A DNA stretch of 64,000 bases from the NCBI RefSeq assembly GCF_000166295.1, contig NC_017506.1:1984001-2048000 (forward strand), read 5' to 3'. The stretch comes from Marinobacter adhaerens HP15 (GTDB lineage: Bacteria; Pseudomonadota; Gammaproteobacteria; Pseudomonadales; Oleiphilaceae). The notes under the pieces are model-generated. The model had not been told where the DNA came from. It made no database searches and saw nothing but the letters and a program-made list of their open reading frames with translations. Both the position numbers and the translations under genes were made by a program. Below are positions 45,817 through 54,948 of the stretch, piece by piece (the stretch's first letter is position 1; the number at the start of each line of letters is the position of its first letter).

Positions 45817-46968
45817 TTAGTCGGCCCCCCCGGTTACCGTTGAATTGCGGGGGGACATAAGCTGCTGAAAGAGTTCAAGATACTCATCAGCCATTCGTCG
45901 CGCCGAATAGACTTCTTCTACTCGGGTCCTGGCATTCGCAGTCAGTGTGGCCTTGAGTTCAGGGTCAACAAGCAGCTTATTGCAGGCTTCAACTAATGCA
46001 CAGACATCGCCGTGTGGCACCAATAACCCTGTAACTCCATCCTCAATCAGTTGATCTACCCCAGGAATGTCGTAGGCAACGACCGGAACACCGACAGCCA
46101 TCGATTCCATCAAGCACCTGGGAATCCCCTCCAAAGAAGAGGTCATCACGAACATCTCAAACTTGGAAAGCAGCTCCAGGCGATCTTCGCGAAAGCCCAG
46201 AAACTTGACAGCCTGCCCGGCTTTCATGCGGGCGCACTTTTCCTCCAATTGTGGACGTTGCCGTCCCTCACCTATGAGCTGTAACTCCAGGCCTTGGTGA
46301 TGCTCGTGCAGCCCCTCAAACGCGCTTAATAGGTCCAGCAGTCCTTTGCGGGGAATAAGCTGGCCGACAAATCCGATTGGTCGGATACCGGCTTCCGACT
46401 TTTCCCGGGAACCGGGATTAGCGAGTGTGGCGTCTATGTCCTTGATATCCACACCATTCCGGATAAAGCGAATCTTTGATGACGGCACCCTGAAACGGTG
46501 CATGTCCTCTATCAATTCCTCGGACAAGGGGGCGACAGCATCAAAGTACCTGAGGATTGAGGTTCCAAGCCTGATAAACATTTTAAGTTTAAAGCCAACA
46601 TTGCCGGAGAAGCCGTGGGGTGTGCTCACGCAACGGATGCCTGCAATTCTGCCTGCGATCAGGCCCAGGATGTCGGATTTATAGCCATGGGTCAGAATGA
46701 CATCGATTTCCCTCTTCCGAATGATGTTAACCAGCGTTTTGACGCTTCTGATATCGAATCGACCAGCCATATCAACGTAATGGACTTGGCCAGCCGAGTC
46801 CGGGTGGAAATCTGCTACGCGCAGGTCTTGGTTCGGGCTTTCCCTCGTTACTGCCAGATCGCATCGCATTCGCTGCGGATCAATGTTGTTGGCAAATGCC
46901 AGTACCCATCTTTCGGCCCCGTAAAAACCCGAAGGTGAGATAAACTGAAGCACCTTGATCTGACTCAC
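45817..46968 (-). CDS. glycosyltransferase family 4
   Basis: A 383-residue GT-B enzyme with a GTG start at 46968, chosen because it makes a 4-base GTGA overlap with the ligase gene; the longer frame upstream re-reads that gene in an Arg/Cys-rich shadow. VLQFISPSGFYGAERWVL at the N-terminus, GFVGQLIPRKGLLDLL, LIGEGRQRPQLEE, VMTSSLEGIPRCLMESMAVGVPVV and GVTGLLVPHGD in the donor domain. Part of the minus-strand glycan operon. Confidence 0.9.
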   Translation of the reverse strand: MSQIKVLQFISPSGFYGAERWVLAFANNIDPQRMRCDLAVTRESPNQDLRVADFHPDSAGQVHYVDMAGRFDIRSVKTLVNIIRKREIDVILTHGYKSDILGLIAGRIAGIRCVSTPHGFSGNVGFKLKMFIRLGTSILRYFDAVAPLSEELIEDMHRFRVPSSKIRFIRNGVDIKDIDATLANPGSREKSEAGIRPIGFVGQLIPRKGLLDLLSAFEGLHEHHQGLELQLIGEGRQRPQLEEKCARMKAGQAVKFLGFREDRLELLSKFEMFVMTSSLEGIPRCLMESMAVGVPVVAYDIPGVDQLIEDGVTGLLVPHGDVCALVEACNKLLVDPELKATLTANARTRVEEVYSARRMADEYLELFQQLMSPRNSTVTGGAD

Positions 46969-48335
46969 GTGTATACGTCCCTGCTTTTGCGTGTAAATTT
47001 GGCTCGTTCGTACGATGCTGCGTCGCCTTCTCCGGCGGCACCAGCATTTGCTTTCTTGGCCTGCAAGTAATAGACCTTGATCGCAACAGCCAGAAAAAGA
47101 ATCATCCAATAAAGGATTTCGGCCCGGAATCTGTTTATGAAGGTGCCCGCGGCAAGATATCCGATGAACGCACACTCCAGCGCCAATATCTGAAAATACG
47201 CTTTGGTGTTATCCATGGACATCACATACTTCTTGGCCTTGCGGGCCAGGCGATAGAGCGACAGCAACATGCAGCAGAAAAAGCCGAAGCCCAGCCAGCC
47301 CAGTTCCGACAATCCCTGGAACCACATCGAGTGGACAGAGCGATGCTCCACTCCTCCGCGGGTTTCGTCGTCCATGTATTGTGGGGCGAGTCTGTTATAT
47401 CCGTTGATCCCCATGCCCATTGGATGATCGTCGAGCATGTCAAACGTTGTCCACCAGAACACCATACGACTTGAGCCACTGGTTTCCTTGTCTTCGATTT
47501 CTTTCAGCGTTCCCATACGTTCCCAGAACAAGTCATCGGTGACGTAGATTGCGCCTGAGAGCCCGACAACAACCATGAGCACAGCCGTGAATCGCTGTCC
47601 TTTGCGCTGCTGGCTGGAAAAAATCATGAACAGGATGAAAATGCCCAAACTGACAACTCCGGCAAGAAATGCACCACGACTGTTGATGAGAACGAGACCG
47701 TTAGCAATGAGCGCACCACATACAACAGAAAGAGCCCGGATTTTTTTGTCACCCATCCAGGCGAAATAAAGTAGCAGGACTGCGGAAGGGACCAGGGCCG
47801 CCGCCGTATCATTGGCATCCAGAGAATCCACCATTCCAATACCCTCTACCCTCCCTTGCGCATTCCGACCTGTCACATGGGCGAGATAACCGATGTAAGC
47901 GCACCCCATGATGTATACCCACAGGCAAACTTTGAGTGCTTTCTCCGAATAAATAAGCTTGTAAGCAACCAAAACAATAATAATCAGCTTGAGAAATTCG
48001 AACGTAAAGCGTTTGTGGTTCGGAAGGTCAAGGGCAAAGATATACGCAACGTAATACATGCAAAGAACCGCAAGCATCCACTTGAACGGGGCCATCTCCC
48101 CCCATGGACTCATTTCTGAGTAATGGCGGTATTTTATTGCAAGGGCGTACAACATCAGCAGAGAAGCGATTAGCGAATAGCGCAACCCAGGGATACTGCT
48201 GGCCCACCAGCGATTGTCTGGGTTAAAAAAATAAACCATCTGGTAAACCACGAATGCGGCGGTACCACTGTATGCAAGGGCCGCAACAACGCCACCAAAA
48301 AACACCAGCAGGAAAAGAAGCGCAAATTTCGACAT
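46965..48335 (-). CDS. exosortase A-associated O-glycosylation ligase/polymerase-like (Wzy/WaaL family)
   Basis: A 456-residue polytopic protein with about 11 hydrophobic segments. The start (FALLFLLVFFGGVVAALAYSG, FFNPDNRWWASSIPGLRYS) and SRGAFLAGVVSLG fit the Wzy_C superfamily ligases found in PEP-CTERM loci (TIGR03097 by recall). It is the only ligase/polymerase candidate in the window, so it may polymerise the repeat units or attach glycan to proteins. Start and stop are both coupled to neighbours. Confidence 0.88.
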   Translation of the reverse strand: MSKFALLFLLVFFGGVVAALAYSGTAAFVVYQMVYFFNPDNRWWASSIPGLRYSLIASLLMLYALAIKYRHYSEMSPWGEMAPFKWMLAVLCMYYVAYIFALDLPNHKRFTFEFLKLIIIVLVAYKLIYSEKALKVCLWVYIMGCAYIGYLAHVTGRNAQGRVEGIGMVDSLDANDTAAALVPSAVLLLYFAWMGDKKIRALSVVCGALIANGLVLINSRGAFLAGVVSLGIFILFMIFSSQQRKGQRFTAVLMVVVGLSGAIYVTDDLFWERMGTLKEIEDKETSGSSRMVFWWTTFDMLDDHPMGMGINGYNRLAPQYMDDETRGGVEHRSVHSMWFQGLSELGWLGFGFFCCMLLSLYRLARKAKKYVMSMDNTKAYFQILALECAFIGYLAAGTFINRFRAEILYWMILFLAVAIKVYYLQAKKANAGAAGEGDAASYERAKFTRKSRDVYT

Positions 48336-49511
48336 TTAACGACCTTCCCTCCCCGGCCTTGCGCTGTCCCAGGTCACTTGGGTTTCACCCTGAATAGCCC
48401 TGAGAATGCCGCGAACGGCATACCAATTCACAGCGACGAAGTAGTAGGGAAAGGAAATCCAGATTGGAAGGGCGTTCTTGTTGGAAGAAAAATGACCAAT
48501 GGCAGCCAACCCAAGGGTTAGCGCACCGCCAAGCGCAATCAATTTGAACACGGTCAAACCAAAAAGAGACAGTGCCAGACTCCCGAAACCGCCCAAAGCG
48601 AGGAAAAGAGGGATCAACCAACGCAACAGTTTGTGAGAAATCACCATGAAGGAAAAAAGCCCGGTTTTAAAAGGATTCATAACACCCCGAACCCGGAAAA
48701 GCCCTCGAATGCTCCGATTTACAATGCGTTCCTTGCGGGCAATTTCCCTATCAAACTCTCCGGCAGTCTCCTCAAAACACTGAGCTTTCGGCTCAAAAAC
48801 ACCGCGGTAGCCCTTAAGCACAATCTGAAGGGGATTCACAAAATCGTTGATGTCTTTTTGATCCAGAGGCTGCCACAAAGCACTTCTGATGGCGTAGATA
48901 GCGCCATCACCTCCGACAACCGACGAAAGGCGCGACTCCATTGTTTTAATTGCCAGTTCATATCGCCAATAGAGCCCTTCATTCTGAGCACTCGCTCCGG
49001 CCTCTCCATCCGTATATAGGGCCGCACCAACCACATACCCGACATTGCGCTTCTGAAAGTGACGAACCAGCTGACGAACGGCATCGGTCGCATACATCGC
49101 ATTGGCGTCGCTAAACACCGTAATATCTGAATACACAGAGTCCATGGCGAGGTTCAAGCCCATGGTTTTCCCCAGACGACCCTCCTGCCTGATCAGTTGA
49201 ACTCCTCGCCCGGCGAATCGCTCTACAATTTCGTCCGTGCCGTCGGTCGAGCCATCGGACACCACCAGCACAGTAAGTCGATCCTCTGGGTAATCGAGCT
49301 CTAGCGAGTTGCTCAGTTTCTCTTCAATGACATCGGCCTCATTAAAGCACGAAACAACGAGAGTTACCGATGGGAGACTGTCCTCAGGCTGCGTCGCTAC
49401 TTCTTCCGGCTTTTTCAATAACGACAATATCCCAAGCAGGAGCGGGAACCCGATATAGACGTAGGCCGGCACCAGGAAACATACAATGGTTGCAATCAGA
49501 ATCGCGCTCAT
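48336..49511 (-). CDS. membrane glycosyltransferase family 2
   Basis: A 391-residue processive-type GT2. An N-terminal helix (ILIATIVCFLVPAYVYIGFPLLLGIL), catalytic domain with TLVVSCFNEADVIEEKL, VVSDGSTDGTDEIV, FSDANAMY and a cellulose-synthase-like GDGAIYAIR, then NRSIRGLFRVRGVMNPF and three or four C-terminal helices. ATG 49511 gives an ATGA overlap with the FemAB gene and removes a 12-residue upstream extension. Confidence 0.88.
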   Translation of the reverse strand: MSAILIATIVCFLVPAYVYIGFPLLLGILSLLKKPEEVATQPEDSLPSVTLVVSCFNEADVIEEKLSNSLELDYPEDRLTVLVVSDGSTDGTDEIVERFAGRGVQLIRQEGRLGKTMGLNLAMDSVYSDITVFSDANAMYATDAVRQLVRHFQKRNVGYVVGAALYTDGEAGASAQNEGLYWRYELAIKTMESRLSSVVGGDGAIYAIRSALWQPLDQKDINDFVNPLQIVLKGYRGVFEPKAQCFEETAGEFDREIARKERIVNRSIRGLFRVRGVMNPFKTGLFSFMVISHKLLRWLIPLFLALGGFGSLALSLFGLTVFKLIALGGALTLGLAAIGHFSSNKNALPIWISFPYYFVAVNWYAVRGILRAIQGETQVTWDSARPGREGR

Positions 49512-50569
49512 AGGCTGATATATCGTCTTATCTTCGGACCAAGCCAATTGGCCAAATCAGGGGGCAGGCATTGCCAGCCGGCCACTATCCATTTTCTGAT
49601 CGTTGATTTCAGGTCGCTGGGAACAACAATTGGGTTGTCAGAACCGGAGGCATCGTCTAAGCGATGCCACCTGAGTGCCTTTGGCTGGCCCCCCCACTGC
49701 TTTTTAAAGCGAAAAGTGCCTTCGCCGAAGGAAGAACGGCCAAAATCGAAGGTTTTCGCTCCACGATCGCTTACCCACTCGAGCAGTCGCCAGTAAAGGA
49801 GCATATTTGGCGCAAGGTGATTGTATTCCGCCAGCGTGGATGCCCAGGGAATGCAAGCTTCCTCATTGCCCAAGAGAACGATACCAGCCCCAACAGGCAG
49901 GCCATCCAGATCGACAACAGCGACCACCATCCGCGGGCCATAGGCTTCCCTCAATGCCTGGAAAAAAGACAAACTGTGAACCGGCGAGCCCAACCGCCTC
50001 ATATTGTCGCAAAAGACGCTATAGAATCCCCTGAGAAGCTCATCTTCCATTCCGACACAACAAGCAAGTCCGTTCTTTTCAGCCTTGCGAATCTGGCTTC
50101 GAAGTTTTGGCTTGAAAGTCGTAAACAAAGCCTGACTGCTTCCCGGCAGAGAAAGAACCATTCGAACCTTCTGGCCAGCATTCCAGGTGTCGGTTTCTAC
50201 GGCCGGATTTCTAACGCGAATCTCTACGGAGTTCAGTCCTTCTCTGGTTTTCAACTCCTTTGCGGCTGCGAGCAGTCTTTCTCGAATAGAGTCATCGTCA
50301 GCGACAGGGCCACCGTAGTCGCAAAAAGGGAGTGAAATTAATCGAGGAGCCATGAAGGGTGGCTTGATTATCACAAGAGGCAAAACCCCACAAACTTCGT
50401 CGTTTCGATAGGCAGCGATCACCCTGCTCTGGTGTCGGTAGGCCTTTTCGATTGCCTCCAGCCAAGAAATGGAATGATATGGCCCCGCTTCCCCGGTTTT
50501 CCTCAGATAGCGGTCAAGCTCTTCTCTCGGACACCGGGCCAGTCTGAATACGCGAACCTCAACCGGCAT
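49508..50569 (-). CDS. FemAB-family XrtA/PEP-CTERM-associated protein
   Basis: A 353-residue protein with two GNAT-like halves. PYHSISWLEAIEKAYRHQSR, PLFC-like LISLPFCDYGGPV, then TTFKPKLRSQIRKAEKNGL and a C-terminal GIVLLGNEEACIPWASTL, NMLLYWRLLEWVSDRGAKTFDFGRS. These match the FemAB-related protein of XrtA loci (TIGR03019 by recall). Such enzymes transfer aminoacyl or acyl groups; here the target is probably the glycan. ATG 50569 overlaps the TAA of the next upstream gene by one base. Confidence 0.9.
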   Translation of the reverse strand: MPVEVRVFRLARCPREELDRYLRKTGEAGPYHSISWLEAIEKAYRHQSRVIAAYRNDEVCGVLPLVIIKPPFMAPRLISLPFCDYGGPVADDDSIRERLLAAAKELKTREGLNSVEIRVRNPAVETDTWNAGQKVRMVLSLPGSSQALFTTFKPKLRSQIRKAEKNGLACCVGMEDELLRGFYSVFCDNMRRLGSPVHSLSFFQALREAYGPRMVVAVVDLDGLPVGAGIVLLGNEEACIPWASTLAEYNHLAPNMLLYWRLLEWVSDRGAKTFDFGRSSFGEGTFRFKKQWGGQPKALRWHRLDDASGSDNPIVVPSDLKSTIRKWIVAGWQCLPPDLANWLGPKIRRYISL

Positions 50570-51693
50570 TATTGAACTCCACGAGAGAAAAGATTGCGAG
50601 CCGACCGGAGCGCGTTCTCGACACACAGGCTAACCCGTGGGCGCTGCAACACCATTTTCACGATACTTCCATGTTCACGCCCGAGACTCTTTTTGTACCG
50701 ATCTTCACCACCCATAAAGTCATAGAAATCCAAGCCTTTATCGAGATACTCCTGAATCATGATGGAGTGCCCCACCAGCCCCGGCTTGAGGCGGTTATCG
50801 TCGGTTTCGCTGGTTACTCCCAGATAGAAGTACACTCGCTTTCCCTGGATGAAGTTATAGAAGCCCGCGAGTAGCTCGTCCCCGGCCTTCACAACGGCAA
50901 TATCTACCTCACCTTTTTCCCATCCGGATCGAATCAAACCATGATGGAAGCGAACAAACTCACGGTTGGCATACCCACTTTGCCCGGGCAGTCTCCCCCA
51001 TTTTTTAATATGGTGCCCACCGAATCCATCGAACCAATCGATAGCTTCTGAAACGCTTGGTGGCCGGTGCACCGCCAGATCTCCCAACTCTGAATACAAG
51101 CGAATGGACCTCTTTATCTGATAGCGAGCATTGGAAGACAGCGCTTGCAAGTAGCTTGAGGCCGAACGTCGAACTTCATTCAGATCGACACCCACACAGG
51201 GCGTTTGCCACCGAATCAGAGCACGCATACCACTAGCCCTCGATAATTTGGAGGCTCGACCAACGTCAATCCCGGTCACAATGAGTTCATCCCATTGGAT
51301 TTCATTCCGTTTGAGTGCGTCCAGAAAGGCTTTGCTCACTGCCTGTTCCTCGCCCCGTTTTATCAGAAAATCGTTGTACTCTATCCAGATTTGATCTTCA
51401 TATGGCTCACCGGTTTGGTGAAGCCTCATGCAATTAGAGATCACGAATCCATGCCGACGCTCTTCCGTCATCGAAAGCAACCCAAGGCCAATCAAGTGAC
51501 CTGATTTCACTGCTTCGAGGACGAGCAGATTTGGTTTGTATGTTGTTAGCCAGTTCCCTATCCACCGCCATGATAGAAAAAAGCAGGCATCTGAATGCGC
51601 ATATAACCTCTGCCACTTTTCTTCCAGTGACTCGATATTCGCCTGGGAGAAATTGACCATCGTTACTGCAACGGAAATATTCTCAGCTAGCAT
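50569..51693 (-). CDS. GNAT-family acetyltransferase (CelD/BcsL-like)
   Basis: A 374-residue protein of the Acetyltransf_6 (CelD/BcsL) type: ACFFLSWRWIGNWLTTYKP at the start, SNARYQIKRSIRLYSELGDL in the middle, and KAGDELLAGFYNFIQGKRVYFYLG, GLDFYDFMGGEDRYKKSLG at the end. It is a distant relative of the FemAB gene beside it and probably also modifies the polysaccharide. It overlaps the deacetylase gene by seven bases. Confidence 0.85.
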   Translation of the reverse strand: MLAENISVAVTMVNFSQANIESLEEKWQRLYAHSDACFFLSWRWIGNWLTTYKPNLLVLEAVKSGHLIGLGLLSMTEERRHGFVISNCMRLHQTGEPYEDQIWIEYNDFLIKRGEEQAVSKAFLDALKRNEIQWDELIVTGIDVGRASKLSRASGMRALIRWQTPCVGVDLNEVRRSASSYLQALSSNARYQIKRSIRLYSELGDLAVHRPPSVSEAIDWFDGFGGHHIKKWGRLPGQSGYANREFVRFHHGLIRSGWEKGEVDIAVVKAGDELLAGFYNFIQGKRVYFYLGVTSETDDNRLKPGLVGHSIMIQEYLDKGLDFYDFMGGEDRYKKSLGREHGSIVKMVLQRPRVSLCVENALRSARNLFSRGVQ

Positions 51694-52685
51694 TCAGCCT
51701 GCTCCGCCAGCAAACGCAATTGCTTTGGCGAGATCGCTTTGCCACCCACTTCGTTAAAGAAAAAATCAAAGAAGCGCCGGAAACGCTCCAAAAACTCCTC
51801 CAGTTGATCCTCGTTTCGAACATAAGTGGTATTGCCTGGAACGACACTGGGACTGTGGAAGCTCCAGGTGAAAACTCGGGTGCCGCGTTCCAACAAAGAT
51901 TTGGTGAGCCTTAAATGCTCGTTTGACGAGTACCCCTCCGGAGAAAGCATTAAACGATCAACCGCTCCGAGACGAGCCAGCACCCCTGGCAACCGGAACT
52001 GTCGCAACGACCACGCTACGTTATGCAGAGGTCTGCCAAATGAAGCAGCCCACCCCAAAAACGCACCAGTACAGGGAATTTCCAGCAGTGGCTGATCCGG
52101 ATCTCCAAACCAGAAAGGATTTGGCCCAAAGCGCGAATAGTCAGGGCCACCATCAGCGCTGCCGTCCATCGGGGGGCAGACCGAAAGGTCTATAGTGAAT
52201 CCCAGTTCAGCAAGAATTTCCTGGGTATTCTCCCCAAAACCATAACGCCCAGCCTTGTAGATAGTGGGCTGAAAGCCGAACGATTCGGCGATCCGATCCC
52301 TGAGATTCCTGAGCTTTTCTTTCTCCAGATCTCTGGGCAGATTTCCCGGGTACATATTGGATCGGGTCAGCGCTTCTTTGAAGGGCGGATTCACCCAAGG
52401 ATGCAACTGAGCCCCAATATCACACTCACCGCGGTCGTAGTATTGTTTGAGAAGGCCGAACCCTTCCTTTTGGCTTGCAACTGGATAATCTATTACATAG
52501 CAGGGAGTTATTCCGTATTCTCTGAAGATCGCCTGGGCTCTGCCGATGTACTCCATGGCGGAAACAGAATTCTCTCGAGAATCCGGCGCTGCACTCCAAT
52601 CGAACTCTTCTTCGGCGTCGACGACCACTACCAGATAAGGTGGAGAATCCGCAGGCAATCTGATTTCCTTGCAGTCTTTGAACAT
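51687..52685 (-). CDS. polysaccharide deacetylase-like protein (WalW type)
   Basis: A 332-residue NodB-related protein. LVVVVDAEEEFDW carries the first acidic motif, DIGAQLHPWVNPP replaces the usual HxxxH metal site, and KAGRYGFGENT and FTWSFHSPSV follow. The family is often named WalW in polysaccharide loci. No signal peptide, so it may act in the cytoplasm or be non-classically placed. It has a 29-base gap from the outer-membrane gene upstream. Confidence 0.82.
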   Translation of the reverse strand: MFKDCKEIRLPADSPPYLVVVVDAEEEFDWSAAPDSRENSVSAMEYIGRAQAIFREYGITPCYVIDYPVASQKEGFGLLKQYYDRGECDIGAQLHPWVNPPFKEALTRSNMYPGNLPRDLEKEKLRNLRDRIAESFGFQPTIYKAGRYGFGENTQEILAELGFTIDLSVCPPMDGSADGGPDYSRFGPNPFWFGDPDQPLLEIPCTGAFLGWAASFGRPLHNVAWSLRQFRLPGVLARLGAVDRLMLSPEGYSSNEHLRLTKSLLERGTRVFTWSFHSPSVVPGNTTYVRNEDQLEEFLERFRRFFDFFFNEVGGKAISPKQLRLLAEQAEC

Positions 52686-52714
52686 TGAATCCTTTCCTGA
52701 CAGCAGATATCTGA

Positions 52715-54073
52715 CTAACGGCCCTGGCCAATGAGAGAAAACCCATGAGTTAAAACCAGCCGGAGTTCAAACTCCTCTTCATCAGGTCGCTGGCGCTTAC
52801 TTCTCAAATAGGCTTGGTTGAATTCCACTGCGAATGTCGTGAATTCGGCGAGCTGGCGAACCCAGCGCGAGTTGAATCGGTGCACCTGTTCCTGCACTTC
52901 CGAGGCATTTTCCTCAGTTTCTGCTTGCCACAAATAACGAAACTCCAAGCGTTGTAAATTCGATATTTGAATTCCGAGGTCCAAGCCGGCGCCGAGCTCG
53001 TGGGTCGTCTCGCCACTTTCCTTGGACTCTCGGATTTCTCCAGATACCTGAACCGAAAAATCACAAACATCGCACAGAGTTCGACGGGTGTGGCGTAAAT
53101 CGAACCGATCAGACAAGACCACTTCATTCAGCCGAACGTTCTCTGAAAAGTCATCTGGTGTTTGCGGATTCAACACTAGATCGATGGCGCTATCCGACAG
53201 CGTGCGATTATAGGAAAAAGAGGTCGTCCAATCTGTCGTTACCCAATCCTTTGTCAGGAAAGCAGTTACGCCGTCACTCTCTGTGACGAGCCCGGAAGGA
53301 AGCTCGGTCTCAGCCTCACTGACACCGCCGCCAATGGAAAAAGTGCCAAAATCATCAGCGGAGCGGTACCCAACCTGGTAGGCATCAATCGTAACCTCTG
53401 TGGCACCTTCATCGGACCAACTTCGGCTGCCATTCACAAGCCCAAAGGACCTCTGGGATAGCCTTCTCTCAAGATTGACCTTTGCAGTGTAGGAGTCCGT
53501 ATCGCCTTCGTCTGAATCGCCATAAGCCCGTGCTCCATCTGCCGACACCCTGACAGTGGTCAAAGCGCCAGGGGTCAACCTCAGACCCGCCCCCGCGTTG
53601 ACAATGTTCTGGGTATCATAATTCGTCGGGTCGATCAGAAAGCCGGTGTTGTTCCGCACTGTCCGTACGGTGTGGCCTGCATTGAATTCGAATGGGTTGG
53701 AGGGGTCGGCGTGGGCAAACCGAGACAACCCGGTTATTGAACTATTGTCTCCGCCACTACCTATATCTGAATTCCGTGATGTCTCCACTCTGGCTGAATA
53801 GTCCAGCAATGCACTGTTACCTCCACTGACCCACTCGCCCGCAAGCCCGCCTTCCAATCCGAGCCGACCTTCCGTCTCACTGTCCGTACCCGCAGCCGTA
53901 TCGACGCGATTTTGAGTCAACGCGGTAAAAACAGACGCATTTCCCTCAAAACGGGCCAGGTCTTCCTCAAAGGCCTGAGCAAAGGCCGGACCAAAAGGCA
54001 TTATCAGAGCAAGAAACCCCAAAACTCCGGTGAAGCGATCCATGATTCCACCACTGAACGTTGACAGTTTCAT
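52715..54073 (-). CDS. PEP-CTERM-associated outer-membrane beta-barrel protein
   Basis: A 452-residue exported protein. Signal peptide GVLGFLALIMPFGPAFAQA, then alternating amphipathic strands with many aromatic endings (TDWTTSFSYNRTLSD, QRLEFRYLWQAE, FELRLVLTHGFSLIGQ), typical of a barrel of 14-18 strands. It corresponds to TIGR03016-type proteins of XrtA loci by recall. It may be the outer-membrane port for the polymer. Its ATG overlaps the BY-kinase-like stop by four bases. Confidence 0.87.
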   Translation of the reverse strand: MKLSTFSGGIMDRFTGVLGFLALIMPFGPAFAQAFEEDLARFEGNASVFTALTQNRVDTAAGTDSETEGRLGLEGGLAGEWVSGGNSALLDYSARVETSRNSDIGSGGDNSSITGLSRFAHADPSNPFEFNAGHTVRTVRNNTGFLIDPTNYDTQNIVNAGAGLRLTPGALTTVRVSADGARAYGDSDEGDTDSYTAKVNLERRLSQRSFGLVNGSRSWSDEGATEVTIDAYQVGYRSADDFGTFSIGGGVSEAETELPSGLVTESDGVTAFLTKDWVTTDWTTSFSYNRTLSDSAIDLVLNPQTPDDFSENVRLNEVVLSDRFDLRHTRRTLCDVCDFSVQVSGEIRESKESGETTHELGAGLDLGIQISNLQRLEFRYLWQAETEENASEVQEQVHRFNSRWVRQLAEFTTFAVEFNQAYLRSKRQRPDEEEFELRLVLTHGFSLIGQGR

Positions 54074-54948
54074 TCCTGAAAGACCAAGCCGGAGAATTTG
54101 GTGGCATCAAAGGATTCCACCGACTCCAGAATTTCATCTTCTGTTAAACGACCGAAAGGTACTCCTAATATCACCTGATCGGAGAACCTCTCAAGAATCC
54201 TGGCCTCAGTACTCTCCTGGAATGGTGGCGAGTTGATAATGATGCAACGATCCGGATAGCGCCCTTCTAGTTCTTCGATGAGGTCTCGCATCCTTATTGA
54301 GGAAAAGAGCTCCACAGCTGAAGCTGGGTGGTTCCCTGCCGGAATGACACTGAGCCTGTCGACGCCGCTTGGATAGATAATCTTTTTGATGGGCAACTTG
54401 GGGTCGAGAATATAGTCCGTCACCCCTTCATCCATCGGCACGGAAACCAACTCGGATAACCCACTGTTGTGAGGATCACAATCAACCAACAGCGCGGAGG
54501 TGCCGGAATCCGAAGCAAACGCAGCCGCCAAGTTAAACGCCGTTCTTACAGGACACTCTGACTTGCCAATGCAGGAATAAAGAACTGTAAAACTGGGCCT
54601 GTTGTTGGCGTTGTTGCGCAATTGAATGCGAATCTCGCGGTAAGCATCCAGAACCGCTTTATCAGCCATGCCAGGAAATACGATCTTGCGAGCCCGCAAC
54701 TCTGCCTTCGTCCAGGGCCGGGGATTTGATATCAGCCCCAATGATACAGACGAATCGTAGACAGAGGGTGGATATCCATCGGTTTCCGTCTCGACACGTG
54801 TCCAGTTCGGCGGTTGCAGGCGCTCTCCCGCAAATGGGCGTTCCTTCCTGAACTGATCATCCGGATTAGCCTCGCCGTCGCCGTACTTGCCTTCTTTGCG
54901 CTGTTGCTGACTTTTAAGAAGTGCGTTGTAGAGTTTATTATCGTCCAT
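54070..54948 (-). CDS. BY-kinase-like (CpsD/XrtA-type) protein, degenerate ATP site
   Basis: A 292-residue protein in the position of the XrtA-associated tyrosine autokinase. The fold is recognisable: LDAYREIRIQL, the Walker A' strand ALLVDCDPHNSGLSEL (155-158) and VIPAGNHPASAVELFSS. However, the P-loop reads YSCIGKSECPVRTAFNLA (124-141): where GEGK(S/T) is expected it has SECPV, without the lysine. Walker B reads IIINSPP (Asn239 for Asp). There is no tyrosine cluster at the C-terminus. It is probably a non-catalytic partner of the chain-length protein. It overlaps that gene by 11 bases. Confidence 0.85.
   Translation of the reverse strand: MDDNKLYNALLKSQQQRKEGKYGDGEANPDDQFRKERPFAGERLQPPNWTRVETETDGYPPSVYDSSVSLGLISNPRPWTKAELRARKIVFPGMADKAVLDAYREIRIQLRNNANNRPSFTVLYSCIGKSECPVRTAFNLAAAFASDSGTSALLVDCDPHNSGLSELVSVPMDEGVTDYILDPKLPIKKIIYPSGVDRLSVIPAGNHPASAVELFSSIRMRDLIEELEGRYPDRCIIINSPPFQESTEARILERFSDQVILGVPFGRLTEDEILESVESFDATKFSGLVFQE

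Noticed and set aside
46880..47175. Longer N-terminus of the GT4 gene at 45.8-47.2 kb
   Set aside because: The extension is Arg/Cys-rich antiframe of the ligase gene; the GTG at 46968 with GTGA overlap is the natural start.
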